A stretch of 64,000 nucleotides of DNA from Flavobacterium ammoniigenes (GCF_020886055.1 NZ_AP025184.1:1860001-1924000); one strand, 5' to 3'. Counted from the stretch's first letter, positions 47,647-55,707 are shown. The notes: generated by a model from the sequence alone, not told the origin. Numbers and translations: made by a program.

Positions 47647-48621
47647 ATGAATATAGTATATATTATCGGAAACGGTTTTGATATGAACCTTAAATTGAAT
47701 ACCAATTACAAAAGTTTCTATAAGCATTATAAAACAATTGAAGCAAAAACAGAACTCATAAAGAATCTAAAAGAAGATATTTCAAGTGGAATAACGGATT
47801 GGTCAGATTTAGAACTTGCATTTGGAGCATATACTGTAAAGCTAGAAGATATAAAACAATTCGATGAAGTTTATGAAGATATAGTCGATAATTTAGGAGA
47901 TTATTTGATTGCAGAAGAAAGTAAACTTGACACAAATAAAGTTGATTTACCGAAATTTATTGAAAATCTTGGATTACCAGAGCATACTCTTACCGATGAA
48001 GATATTCAAGAAATAAGAAGTTTCAAGCGACCATGGACAAATGTAGATTGGAAAATAAATATCATCACTCTAAACTATACAAGAGTTATTGAAAAAATTT
48101 TTGAAGATAGAACTTCAAATAGACCAATTGGTAGTCATCATCATCATCAAATTATTTTGAAAAACCTTCAACATATTCATGGTTTCACAGACAAAAGAAC
48201 TATTTTAGGGGTCAATGATATCTCTCAAATTGCAAAAAAAGATTTCCATGAAAATGAAGAAATATTAGAAGCTCTAATAAAGACAAAATGTAATCGTGTA
48301 CAACGTCATAATGTTGATAGAAAATGTGAAGCTTATATTTCTGAAGCAAATCTAATTTGCATTTTTGGTTCTTCTCTTGGCGATACAGATAACTATTGGT
48401 GGCAAGTAATCGGAGAACAATTAAAACGTGATGCTAGAATTATCATTTTTAAAAAAGGTGCTGAAATAAAAGAACGGTTCGGGCAGAAAAATGCAAGAAC
48501 ACGTAGAGAAGTTAAAAAAGTATTTCTAGATAAAACTAACTTATCAGAAGAAGAAAAGAAAAAATTTGAAAATAATATCTACGTTGGAGTGAATACTAAA
48601 ATGTTTGATATATTAGTGTAA
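47647..48621 (+). CDS. abiH: AbiH family abortive-infection protein
   Basis: A 324-residue cytosolic protein that starts with the AbiH signature IIGNGFDMNLKLNTNYKSFYKHY and includes the late IFGSSLGDTDNYWW segment. AbiH family members cause abortive phage infection; the mechanism is not known to me, although the fold may relate to SIR2-like nucleotide-binding domains. It follows the Cap15-like gene by 170 bp and is probably a separate defence module in the same island. Residues include a natural run of four His (SHHHHQ). Confidence 0.85.
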   Translation: MNIVYIIGNGFDMNLKLNTNYKSFYKHYKTIEAKTELIKNLKEDISSGITDWSDLELAFGAYTVKLEDIKQFDEVYEDIVDNLGDYLIAEESKLDTNKVDLPKFIENLGLPEHTLTDEDIQEIRSFKRPWTNVDWKINIITLNYTRVIEKIFEDRTSNRPIGSHHHHQIILKNLQHIHGFTDKRTILGVNDISQIAKKDFHENEEILEALIKTKCNRVQRHNVDRKCEAYISEANLICIFGSSLGDTDNYWWQVIGEQLKRDARIIIFKKGAEIKERFGQKNARTRREVKKVFLDKTNLSEEEKKKFENNIYVGVNTKMFDILV

Positions 48622-48674
48622 AATGTCCAGTTACTAACAGCGGTAACTTTTGGAGAAACAAATTGACCTTACTC

Positions 48675-48710
48675 AAAAAAAAAAGAGAAGCTATGGCTCC
48701 TCTTTTTTTT
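48675..48710 (-). terminator. Terminator of the first orphan small gene
   Basis: Hairpin AGAGAAGC/GGCTCCTCT-like stem flanked by a run of ten A and a run of nine T. It lies downstream of the 48799-49143 gene. Confidence 0.75.
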
Positions 48711-48764
48711 TAAACAAATTAACTTAAACCTTGATTATCAATGTAGTAACTTATGTACTTATGG

Positions 48765-48789
48765 CTATCACTAATTTTGATACACTACC
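48765..48789 (-). repeat. Cassette-boundary repeat, copy 1
   Basis: A 24-25 bp unit whose minus-strand core is TGTATCAAAATTAGTGAT. Copies occur at 49394-49418, 52166-52189, 52790-52812, 55708-55732, 58013-58037 and 58097-58121, always within 55 bases after a minus-strand small or immunity gene (one copy at 58013 is extra). It lies outside the terminator stems, so it is a marker of cassette ends rather than part of the genes. Confidence 0.75.
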
Positions 48790-48798
48790 AAATAGTAT

Positions 48799-49143
48799 TT
48801 ATTCAATTTCTATGAACTCATCATCAACATCTAAAAAAAGTTCTTGAATCGTATCTGAATAAAGTTTAAAAAAATCAAGAGATACATTATTGGTGATTTG
48901 TTCAGCTCTGTACAAGTCTCCATTTGCAATTTCAATACTTCCTGACTGATTAAAAGTTTGGAATACTTTTTCTATTTCTATATCCTTTGTCCTGTTTTTT
49001 ACAACTACTTTCAAACTTTCAGAAATAAGTATTAAAAATTCACCATCCATAATGGTGGAATTTCTAATTTTTACTTTTCTTATTCCCAATCTTCTATCGT
49101 CATTTTTCCAACAGATCAACAAATGAGTTAAATCTTCTTTCAT
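48799..49143 (-). CDS. Small acidic orphan protein in the RHS array, copy 1
   Basis: A 114-residue soluble protein, mixed alpha/beta by appearance, with an acidic tail. A near-identical protein of 113 residues is encoded at 52199-52540. No toxin-like RHS tip directly precedes either copy, so they look like orphan immunity genes or accessory regulators. The gene, its 22-bp spaced half-sites, its boundary repeat and its terminator are duplicated as a block. No family recognised. Confidence 0.6.
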   Translation of the reverse strand: MKEDLTHLLICWKNDDRRLGIRKVKIRNSTIMDGEFLILISESLKVVVKNRTKDIEIEKVFQTFNQSGSIEIANGDLYRAEQITNNVSLDFFKLYSDTIQELFLDVDDEFIEIE

Positions 49144-49225
49144 AAATATATTTTAGTTAAATTAAATTATTGAAAATAAAATTTATAAATTATTTATTCT
49201 TATAAACTTAGAATATCAAAACTAA

Positions 49226-49274
49226 ACCGTCTTTACGAATATATTTTACGGTTTTTTGATATAAAAATTACGGC
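49226..49274 (-). promoter_or_regulatory. Three half-sites spaced by 22 bp
   Basis: ACCGT at 49226, ACGGT at 49248 and ACGGC at 49270 (+ strand start positions) are each exactly 22 bp apart. The block lies 83-131 bp upstream of the 48799-49143 start, a natural operator position, and is repeated upstream of the 52199-52540 paralogue. Confidence 0.5.
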
Positions 49275-49305
49275 AATTAGAATAACTCATCTATGTAAGG
49301 TACTC

Positions 49306-49337
49306 AAAAAAAAAGAGAAGCCATAGCTTCTCTTTTT
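49306..49337 (-). terminator. Terminator of the SleB-like toxin/immunity cassette
   Basis: Stem GAGAAGC pairs with GCTTCTC around CAT, after a run of nine A and before a T run. It lies downstream of the immunity gene at 49447-49908. Confidence 0.75.
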
Positions 49338-49393
49338 CCTTTTTAAATTAATAATACAATTGATTTTTAGTCCATTAACTAGCTTTTACAAGG

Positions 49394-49418
49394 CCATCAC
49401 TAATTTTGATACATTACC
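49394..49418 (-). repeat. Cassette-boundary repeat, copy 2
   Basis: Same unit as at 48765-48789, 29 bases downstream of the immunity gene stop. Confidence 0.75.
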
Positions 49419-49446
49419 CTTTTTGTCCTGTCGCACTATCTTAATT

Positions 49447-49908
49447 CTATTTATCCCACTTAATTTTTTTTTCACAAATAATTTTATTTTTTAAATCAAA
49501 TATTTGAGCGTACCTATACTTACAAGAAATACCTGAACAAAAGGGAATTGTATTGATTATATAAAGCTTATTTTTAAATAAATAATATATTGAATTTTCA
49601 TAATCTGGAAATTCAACATTTTCTATAGATAAACTCTCTTCTTTATTATACAAAGTCTTAATAGATAAGACATTTTTGTTTAATAAAAACTTTTTTATAA
49701 CATTTTCTGAAATTGGTTTAATTGCTATAATATTAATTTTATCATATTTAATATAGCAGGAATCAACAGAATAACAGTCAATTTTAGGCTCTATTCTAAA
49801 ACTCTTTTTTGTTTTTAAATAATTTTTCAAATAATCGATTTCCTTATAAGATTGAGCCTTTGCTAAACTTATAATACTAAATACTAATAAAAATAAAAAT
49901 CTTTTCAT
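49447..49908 (-). CDS. Putative immunity protein for the SleB-like tip
   Basis: A 153-residue protein with an N-terminal signal peptide (about 1-18, ending LAKAQ) and a mature part with several Cys (CYSVDSC, CSGISCKY). It follows the RHS tip gene by 3 bp. A signal peptide means it works outside the cytosol, as needed to neutralise a peptidoglycan hydrolase. Function inferred only from position. Start ATG at 49908. Confidence 0.65.
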   Translation of the reverse strand: MKRFLFLLVFSIISLAKAQSYKEIDYLKNYLKTKKSFRIEPKIDCYSVDSCYIKYDKINIIAIKPISENVIKKFLLNKNVLSIKTLYNKEESLSIENVEFPDYENSIYYLFKNKLYIINTIPFCSGISCKYRYAQIFDLKNKIICEKKIKWDK

Positions 49909-49911
49909 ATT

Positions 49912-51624
49912 CTAGTTTCCTAAGGGTTTTGTCATACTGTTTCCTGGATATTGAGCATCTCTCCAAGCGTCACTTAATTTGGAAAATATTGTTTTTCCTA
50001 TAGCTCCTGTAGATTCATATTTATAGTCCCAAGAACCGAATTTTGTAGATCCATGTTTAATGTTATTTCCCAAATTATATATATCATGGCTTTTATCTGA
50101 AAATAAATATCCTGGAACATATCTTTCATTATGACCACCTCCAGATTTAAAATCTACCCCATCCCAAAAAAACGCTCCATTAGAGTAATCAGAAGTAGAA
50201 GTCAGTCCTAATATTAAACCTGCTCTAACTGTTAAACGTTTTGCATCTGCTTGTGAACCAGTTTCAAAATATCTATTTCTGTCTTTTTCTCTACTACCAT
50301 AAACTCCCATTGGATATTTTGGTGACATTTGAGAAATCACATCAGTACCATATGCTTGAGCTCTATTTTCTAATACAGAAAATATACCCGCAACTTCTAA
50401 TTTACTAGTTTTGGGACTTGATTCAGCATATAATGTCTGAGATGCAAATAAGAATTTAGAATGAGTAATACCTAAATCAGTTGAGTTTTTAGCCGATACT
50501 ACTAATCCATCTTTATTTTTTTCAACAGAATCAGCATAATATACCTTATTATCATCATACTTATCTTTTCCTAACCAATTACCATTTTTATCATAATAGT
50601 CTCCAGGCGGTTCCGCAGCCATTCCTGTAGGATCAATAAAAAATATCGGATTATTATTCAAAAATGAATATGAAGAATACGAATAAAATTTCTCTGCTAA
50701 TGGGTCTTGTGTTGGTGTTTTAACATAAGACGGGTCATACATCCTAGCTCCAAAATCATACACATTCAAATTCAGTTCATCCTGTAATTCTTTTCCGTTA
50801 AAAAGCAATTTTTCCGCAGGATTGTAGGTAGAAACTAAATTATTATACCCCTTGTGCATGAGCCCAAATGGATAGTAGTTGCTTTCCTCCAAAATTTTCA
50901 ATGAACCTGTTGCGGTGTCTTGAGTATAACTCAATCGAGTATTTCCTAAATGGTCCGTGTAATTAAACACATAGCTGTAGGTGTTCGTTCCACTCACAGG
51001 AGTGTTTTTTACATAGCCTTCTGCAGTTGGAAAAAACTGCAATACCGTGTTTTGGTATTGGTAACCACCTAAATAATCAGTCGTGGTTACTGTTGCATTC
51101 TCCGTTACTACTTTCTGTACTTTCTGTCCACTAGCAATGTAAAAGTACACAATATTTCCAGTTGGGAAAAATATTTTAGTAGGCAGGTTCAAGTGGTTAT
51201 ACACAATACCAGTAATATTCTTGTTTTTATCCACAGTCATATTACCGTTAGCATCATACGCATAGTCATCCCCTGTGGTGATGCCGTCTTTAAAACCACT
51301 GGTGTTATTCGAGTTATCAGCAACGCTTAAAAGTTTGTTTGAGTTGGTAGCATAACCATACTGCAAATAGTCAATTTGTATTGGTAAATACTGTTCGTCT
51401 CGATCTCCGTAACGGCTTAAATTCATAATATTACCATTCTTATCATAACTCAAGTTCTCGTTATACATACCAGTCACCTGTCCTGATTTTTGATAGGTAG
51501 CGTCTTTCAAACGGTTCAAATTATCGTATTTGTAACCATAGTTCCTCACAAATCCACCATCGGTAGCGGTACTCCAAAACGTCTCGGCTATATTCCCATT
51601 GTAAAGTTTATCAGCAGCACTCAT
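49912..51624 (-). CDS. Truncated RHS core with SleB-like wall-hydrolase tip
   Basis: A 570-residue RHS protein lacking the N-terminal domains. It begins within the core at ADKLYNGNIAETFWS, where the hairpin repeat at 51628-51704 supplies the ATG, then follows the YD-repeat core to the DPLAEKF/IDPTGM junction near residue 330. The tip (about 380-570) contains TLYAESSPKTSKLEVAGIFSVLENRA and GAFFWDGVDF, like SleB-type cell-wall hydrolases with a catalytic Glu. This suggests an antibacterial or developmental peptidoglycan-cleaving toxin. Lacking a signal peptide, it is probably silent but may be expressed after recombination. Confidence 0.72.
   Translation of the reverse strand: MSAADKLYNGNIAETFWSTATDGGFVRNYGYKYDNLNRLKDATYQKSGQVTGMYNENLSYDKNGNIMNLSRYGDRDEQYLPIQIDYLQYGYATNSNKLLSVADNSNNTSGFKDGITTGDDYAYDANGNMTVDKNKNITGIVYNHLNLPTKIFFPTGNIVYFYIASGQKVQKVVTENATVTTTDYLGGYQYQNTVLQFFPTAEGYVKNTPVSGTNTYSYVFNYTDHLGNTRLSYTQDTATGSLKILEESNYYPFGLMHKGYNNLVSTYNPAEKLLFNGKELQDELNLNVYDFGARMYDPSYVKTPTQDPLAEKFYSYSSYSFLNNNPIFFIDPTGMAAEPPGDYYDKNGNWLGKDKYDDNKVYYADSVEKNKDGLVVSAKNSTDLGITHSKFLFASQTLYAESSPKTSKLEVAGIFSVLENRAQAYGTDVISQMSPKYPMGVYGSREKDRNRYFETGSQADAKRLTVRAGLILGLTSTSDYSNGAFFWDGVDFKSGGGHNERYVPGYLFSDKSHDIYNLGNNIKHGSTKFGSWDYKYESTGAIGKTIFSKLSDAWRDAQYPGNSMTKPLGN
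50830..51620 (-). repeat. RHS core segment duplicated in all four cassettes
   Basis: This core segment is nearly identical in DNA to 54110-54900, 57070-57870 and 59410-60220; for example, the stretch at 51360-51480 matches 54655-54775 with almost no mismatches. Such conservation would let cassettes recombine onto one another. The tips beyond the core are unrelated. Confidence 0.85.
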
Positions 51625-51627
51625 CTC

Positions 51628-51704
51628 ATCTTCTTAACCCATACTGTCCCGCTATTCGCTATATCCCCTAGCGGGGGATGCCGCTGCTGTCGGGGCTAGA
51701 ATAC
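51628..51704 (-). repeat. Dispersed hairpin repeat, copy 2, at a truncated RHS 5' edge
   Basis: Minus strand: TAGCCCCGACAGCAGCGGCA, then an ATCCCC/GGGGAT hairpin, then GATATAGCGAATAGCGGGAC and CAGTATGGGTTAAGAAGAT. Almost identical to 55492-55568 and 57878-57954, and related to the copy at 2580-2655. The truncated RHS frame begins right at its edge. Confidence 0.75.
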
Positions 51705-51729
51705 ACTTCTATTTTTTCAGTACTCAGAA

Positions 51730-51756
51730 AAAAGAGGAGCTGAAGCTCCTCTTTTT
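51730..51756 (-). terminator. Terminator after the remnant small gene
   Basis: Perfect stem AAAAGAGGAGC / GCTCCTCTTTT around a 4-base loop, 19 bases downstream of the 51775-51942 stop codon. Confidence 0.85.
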
Positions 51757-51774
51757 GAATAATCTAGGTTCTGG

Positions 51775-51942
51775 TTAAGCATAAGCTGCCAAAATCCAAG
51801 TAACTCCATTACCACCATAAGGAGGCATTCTATTACCTTTAGCAATTGGAGCTGTTGTTGAAGGAACTCCAACAACTCTCCAAACACCGCTCTCTGGACA
51901 AGTTTGTCCTGTACTAGCTGTAGTACCAATTGGATAACGCAT
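51775..51942 (-). CDS. Short protein with CPESGVW motif, probable remnant
   Basis: A 55-residue frame from the ATG at 51942 to the TAA at 51775-51777, with CPESGVWRVVG and GNRMPPYGGNGVTW, reading like a compact fold. The same frame stays open upstream for 43 more codons (including LRDLTNLRSKSDKTNFLIG) to a TGA at 52072-52074, with no start codon in them. It is probably the 3' part of a broken gene whose beginning was lost or interrupted. A strong terminator follows. I recognise no family beyond small proteins with CPxSGxW. Confidence 0.4.
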   Translation of the reverse strand: MRYPIGTTASTGQTCPESGVWRVVGVPSTTAPIAKGNRMPPYGGNGVTWILAAYA

Positions 51943-52165
51943 GATTTTTACGTTTAAACTTTCTCCAGTTTTAGAAACCGAGTGGAGAATTAACCCGATA
52001 AGGAAATTTGTTTTATCAGATTTAGAACGTAAATTAGTTAAGTCACGAAGATTATATGTAATCTGTTGGGGTCAAGTAAATTTCCTAAACGAAAACTCGA
52101 CCTTTTTTGTATAATAAATTAACTTAAACATTGATTATCAATATAGTAACTTAATTATTTGGAGT

Positions 52166-52189
52166 CATCTCTAACTTTGATACAATGCC
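52166..52189 (-). repeat. Cassette-boundary repeat, copy 3
   Basis: A variant of the unit at 48765-48789, 9 bases after the stop of the 52199-52540 gene. Confidence 0.7.
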
Positions 52190-52198
52190 AAATAGTAT

Positions 52199-52540
52199 TT
52201 ATTCAATATCGACGAACTCATCTTCAACATCTAAAAAAAGTTCTTGAATCGTATCTGAATAAGGTTTAAAAAAATCAAGTGAAACATTATTGGCGATTTG
52301 TTCAGCTCTGTACAAGTCTCCATTTGCAATTTCAATACCTTCTGACTGATTAAAAGTTTGGAATACTTTTTCTATTTCTATATCCTTTGTCCTGTTTATT
52401 ACAACTACTTTCAAACTTTCAGAAATAAGTATTAAAAATTCACCAACCATAAAGCTGGAATTTCTAATTTTTACTTTTCTTATCCCCAATTTTCTTTCGT
52501 CATTTTTCCAATAGGTCAACAAATGAGTTAAATCTTTCAT
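52199..52540 (-). CDS. Small acidic orphan protein in the RHS array, copy 2
   Basis: A 113-residue paralogue of the protein at 48799-49143, differing by one deletion near the N-terminus and scattered substitutions (for example DVEDEFVDIE for DVDDEFIEIE at the tail). The whole block, including half-sites at 52619-52667 and the boundary repeat, is duplicated with it. Start ATG at 52540. Function unknown; orphan immunity is one possibility. Confidence 0.6.
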   Translation of the reverse strand: MKDLTHLLTYWKNDERKLGIRKVKIRNSSFMVGEFLILISESLKVVVINRTKDIEIEKVFQTFNQSEGIEIANGDLYRAEQIANNVSLDFFKPYSDTIQELFLDVEDEFVDIE

Positions 52541-52618
52541 AAATATATTTTAGTTAAATTATTGAAAATAAAAACTTATAAATTATTTATTCTTTTCAAC
52601 TTATAATATCAAAACTAA

Positions 52619-52667
52619 ACCGTCTATATGATTATATTTTACGGTTTTTTGATATAATAATTACGGC
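52619..52667 (-). promoter_or_regulatory. Three half-sites spaced by 22 bp, second copy
   Basis: ACCGT at 52619, ACGGT at 52641 and ACGGC at 52663, again 22 bp apart, 79-127 bp upstream of the 52199-52540 start. The spacing is kept across the duplication of the block at 49226-49274. Confidence 0.5.
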
Positions 52668-52698
52668 AATTAGAATACCGCATCTATTTTCAGTACTC

Positions 52699-52732
52699 AA
52701 AAAAAAAAGAGAAGCCATAGCTTCTCTTTTTC
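52699..52732 (-). terminator. Terminator of the GIY-YIG-like cassette
   Basis: Same GAGAAGC/GCTTCTC hairpin with A and T runs as at 49306-49337. Confidence 0.75.
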
Positions 52733-52789
52733 CTTTTTAAAGTAACAATATAATTGATTTTCAGTTAATTAACTAGCTTTTACACCACT

Positions 52790-52812
52790 ACCACTAATTT
52801 TGATACATTACC
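52790..52812 (-). repeat. Cassette-boundary repeat, copy 4
   Basis: Unit as at 48765-48789, 22 bases downstream of the immunity gene stop at 52835. Confidence 0.7.
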
Positions 52813-52834
52813 AAAAAAGAGTTTTGTTACAAAG

Positions 52835-53239
52835 TTAAACTAGTGTATTTAAAGATTTTTCTAAATCATCTAAAAAATCTTGCACTTTAAAATCTACTAG
52901 TTTCTTATCATTAAGGATTATTCTTGATTGATTGATTAATTCATTATATAATATTCTGATTTTATTCTCTGTATTAGACTTAAAAACTTCTTCAAAATCA
53001 AGTTTTATTTCATATTCAATTGCTAGTTCTTTTTTTAATATTTTTAAAGGTCTTGCCATAAAATAAGGTTCAAAACCTTTCGACACACATATAAAACCAA
53101 CATATATTTTTTTTACTTTTAACGAATACTCTTTTTTTGCAAAGCTTTCATTTAAAATTTTTGTTAAACTATCCGTTATTAATGATGTTTCTTCAAAATC
53201 AAATTCTCTTGAAAATTGTGTACCTATATTAAATTCCAT
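52835..53239 (-). CDS. Putative cytosolic immunity protein for the nuclease-like tip
   Basis: A 134-residue protein with no signal peptide or TM, acidic and mixed alpha/beta. It begins 3 bp after the RHS tip gene stop. A cytosolic location fits a partner that blocks a DNA or RNA-cutting toxin. No family recognised. Confidence 0.65.
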   Translation of the reverse strand: MEFNIGTQFSREFDFEETSLITDSLTKILNESFAKKEYSLKVKKIYVGFICVSKGFEPYFMARPLKILKKELAIEYEIKLDFEEVFKSNTENKIRILYNELINQSRIILNDKKLVDFKVQDFLDDLEKSLNTLV

Positions 53240-53242
53240 AGT

Positions 53243-55405
53243 CTATCTAAATATTTTATTTCCTGGTGGCAAACTACCATTCATTAAAGTGTAACCATAT
53301 ATCATAATTTTCTCCTGTACTTTTGTTTCCACTTGATTTCCAAAAAATATTGGAACCATTGAAACTCCACCAGGAACCATAGAGTTTAATGTTGATTGTG
53401 AATATCTACTCATACCGCTTGATGTTTCTCCATACTTCCAAACATCCCCAGCATTTAAGTGTACAACATTCCCTCTTACATCAACGTATTCACCTGTTCT
53501 GTTAATTCTTAACTCATAAGTAAACCCTGATGGTTTCATTGTTTTTTCTAGCAATTTTTTTAATTCAATTGCTTGTTTAGCTAATAAAACTCTATTGTCA
53601 TAAACCCAAGTACCAGCTTCAACACTCCATACAACAGGTAATAATACATCATCTACAACACCTACTACAGTAGCATCATCAGCAACCAAAACAGCCGATG
53701 AAGCTGTAGCATACTTTAATGAACTATTATTATATTCTGCTTTTTTAGTATCTTCTTTCTTTCCTTTTTTCTTTTTCTTATCATCATCTCCGCCACCTTC
53801 TCCTGTATCTGCACTTTCTCCATTATTTCCTGAAAAAGTACCATCATTATTATTTGTCCAAGTAGTGTCGTTTCCTGATTTATTCCATAAGTCATCTATA
53901 AAAGATTGTGACAACATCCCATCAGGATCAATAAAATAAACAGGATTGTTATAAGCATAATTATAAGGAGACCATCTACGGGACATTTCCGCTAGCGGAT
54001 CCATATTCATCCAACGTCCTAAAGCTGGGTCGTAATTCCTTGCTCCGTAGTCATATTGATTTAATCCGAGTTCATCTTGGTATTCTTTGGAGTTATAACG
54101 ATACTTAAACTCTGGTTGGAAATTATCTACATTATAACTGTTATGCTTTAATCCAAAAGGATAATAGTTATTTTCTTCAAGAATTTTCAATGAACCTGTT
54201 GTGGCGTCTTTAGTATAACTCAATCTCACATTACCCAAGTGGTCAGTGTAGTTGAACACATAACTATATGTATTAGTTCCACTTACAGGAGTACTTTTTA
54301 CATAACCCTCTGCCGTTGGAAAAAACTGCAAACTAGTATTACTGTACTGGTAACCTCCTAAATAATCCGTTGTAGTTACAGTTGTATTTTCTGTAACTAC
54401 CTTTTGTACTTTTTGACCACTAGCGTTGTAAAAATACACAATATTTCCAGTTGGAAAAATTATTTTAGTCGGTAGGTTCAAGTGGTTATAAGTAATAGCA
54501 GTGATATTCTTGTTTTTGTCCACCGTCATATTGCCATTGGCATCATACACATAGTCATCCCCTGTGGTGATGCCGTCTTTAAAACCACTGGTATTATTCG
54601 AGTTATCAGCAACGCTTAAAAGTTTGTTTGAGTTGGTAGCATAACCATACTGCAAATAGTCAATTTGTATTGGTAAATACTGTTCGTCTCGATCTCCGTA
54701 ACGGCTTAAATTCATAATATTACCATTCTTATCATAACTCAAGTTCTCGTTATACATACCAGTCACCTGCCCAGATTTTTGATAGGTAGCGTCTTTCAAA
54801 CGGTTCAAATTGTCGTATTTATAACCATAGTTCCTCACAAAACCACCATCGGTAGCGGTGCTCCAAAACGTCTCGGCAATATTGCCATTATAGAGTTTGT
54901 TTGCTGCATTTACGTTTCCATCTACGGTATTATAATTGATTTTAAAGCCAAACAAATCAGCAGGATCTGTGCCTTGTTGCAAATTACCTATCTCATTGAT
55001 TTTAGTCAGCCAGCCTCTAATGTTGTAGCTATAATCTACTTTTTGAAGTGGCAAGGCACTGGTATTCCCTACTTTCTTACTAGTCAATTTACCCAGTTCG
55101 TCATAGGTATTCTCCGCTAACAGTTGTTCTGCTCCTCCATTAATCTGGTGGGTATGGGTCGGTAATCGGTTTTGGGCTGAGTACGTAAAGGCTTCTTTAA
55201 CTGTTAATTCAGCATCATAGCCAGTACGCTTGTGCTTTTGCACCGTGTACTGCAACTGTCCAGAAAAAGCATCCAGTTTACTATCGGTATAGGTATATCC
55301 TCCTAAATAATTGTTGGTGTAACTACGTATTGGTCGGTATTTGTAATCGTACAAAGTATAACTCGTTTCAGCTTTAACCTCAGTAGTAGTAGTTGGCACA
55401 CGCAT
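53243..55405 (-). CDS. Truncated RHS core with GIY-YIG-like nuclease tip
   Basis: A 720-residue RHS protein starting at the Met of the core segment MRVPTTTTEVKAE. In-frame homology to the long gene (NQTVATATKGLSTGSW) extends about 25 codons further upstream without a start codon before an in-frame TAA, so this is another truncated copy. The core ends at DPLAEMSRRWSPYNYAYNNPVYFIDPDGM. The tip (about 560-720) contains VWKYGETSSGMSRYSQ and a late Glu (ETKVQEK) and ends in GNKIFR, a pattern seen in GIY-YIG-type nuclease toxins. Low-complexity Lys/Asp-rich linker before it. Followed by an immunity gene after 3 bp. Confidence 0.75.
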   Translation of the reverse strand: MRVPTTTTEVKAETSYTLYDYKYRPIRSYTNNYLGGYTYTDSKLDAFSGQLQYTVQKHKRTGYDAELTVKEAFTYSAQNRLPTHTHQINGGAEQLLAENTYDELGKLTSKKVGNTSALPLQKVDYSYNIRGWLTKINEIGNLQQGTDPADLFGFKINYNTVDGNVNAANKLYNGNIAETFWSTATDGGFVRNYGYKYDNLNRLKDATYQKSGQVTGMYNENLSYDKNGNIMNLSRYGDRDEQYLPIQIDYLQYGYATNSNKLLSVADNSNNTSGFKDGITTGDDYVYDANGNMTVDKNKNITAITYNHLNLPTKIIFPTGNIVYFYNASGQKVQKVVTENTTVTTTDYLGGYQYSNTSLQFFPTAEGYVKSTPVSGTNTYSYVFNYTDHLGNVRLSYTKDATTGSLKILEENNYYPFGLKHNSYNVDNFQPEFKYRYNSKEYQDELGLNQYDYGARNYDPALGRWMNMDPLAEMSRRWSPYNYAYNNPVYFIDPDGMLSQSFIDDLWNKSGNDTTWTNNNDGTFSGNNGESADTGEGGGDDDKKKKKGKKEDTKKAEYNNSSLKYATASSAVLVADDATVVGVVDDVLLPVVWSVEAGTWVYDNRVLLAKQAIELKKLLEKTMKPSGFTYELRINRTGEYVDVRGNVVHLNAGDVWKYGETSSGMSRYSQSTLNSMVPGGVSMVPIFFGNQVETKVQEKIMIYGYTLMNGSLPPGNKIFR

Positions 55406-55491
55406 CCATGAACCTGTAGAAAGTCCCTTGGTTGCGGTGGCTACGGTTTGGTTAGCTACACAATTGTTAGGTTTTTAGTAGCACACATTTT

Positions 55492-55568
55492 ATCTTCTTA
55501 ACCCATACTGTCCCGCTATTCGCTATATCCCCTAGCGGGGGATGCCGCTGCTATCGGGGCTAGAATAC
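55492..55568 (-). repeat. Dispersed hairpin repeat, copy 3
   Basis: Almost identical to 51628-51704. It adjoins the 5' edge of the truncated core copy with the GIY-YIG-like tip. Confidence 0.75.
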
Positions 55569-55587
55569 CCGTTTATTTTTCAGTACA

Positions 55588-55613
55588 AAAAAAGCAACCG
55601 TAGTTGCTCTTTT
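55588..55613 (-). terminator. Terminator of the metzincin cassette
   Basis: Stem AAGCAAC / GTTGCTC-like (GCAAC with GTTGC) preceded by seven A and followed by a T-rich stretch. Confidence 0.65.
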
Positions 55614-55643
55614 AAAATTGTTTTTAATTAATTTTTATTTCTA

Positions 55644-55666
55644 GGCACGAGCGAGACGCTCGCGCC
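55644..55666. repeat. GC-rich hairpin repeat
   Basis: GGCACGAGCG, a 3-base loop and CGCTCGCGCC form a long GC-rich stem. Such elements stand out from the AT-rich surroundings. A related stem, CACGAA/TTCGTG at 58058-58073, is followed by a similar GGGGGGATT. Confidence 0.6.
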
Positions 55667-55707
55667 AGCTGGGGGGATTATCAAAATAATAGCTTAATCA
55701 TTTTAAG

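Noticed and set aside
51717..51929. 70-codon minus-strand ORF over the remnant gene
   Set aside because: Its sequence is Leu/Gln-rich and out of frame with the CPESGVW reading, which has the better composition and ends before the terminator.
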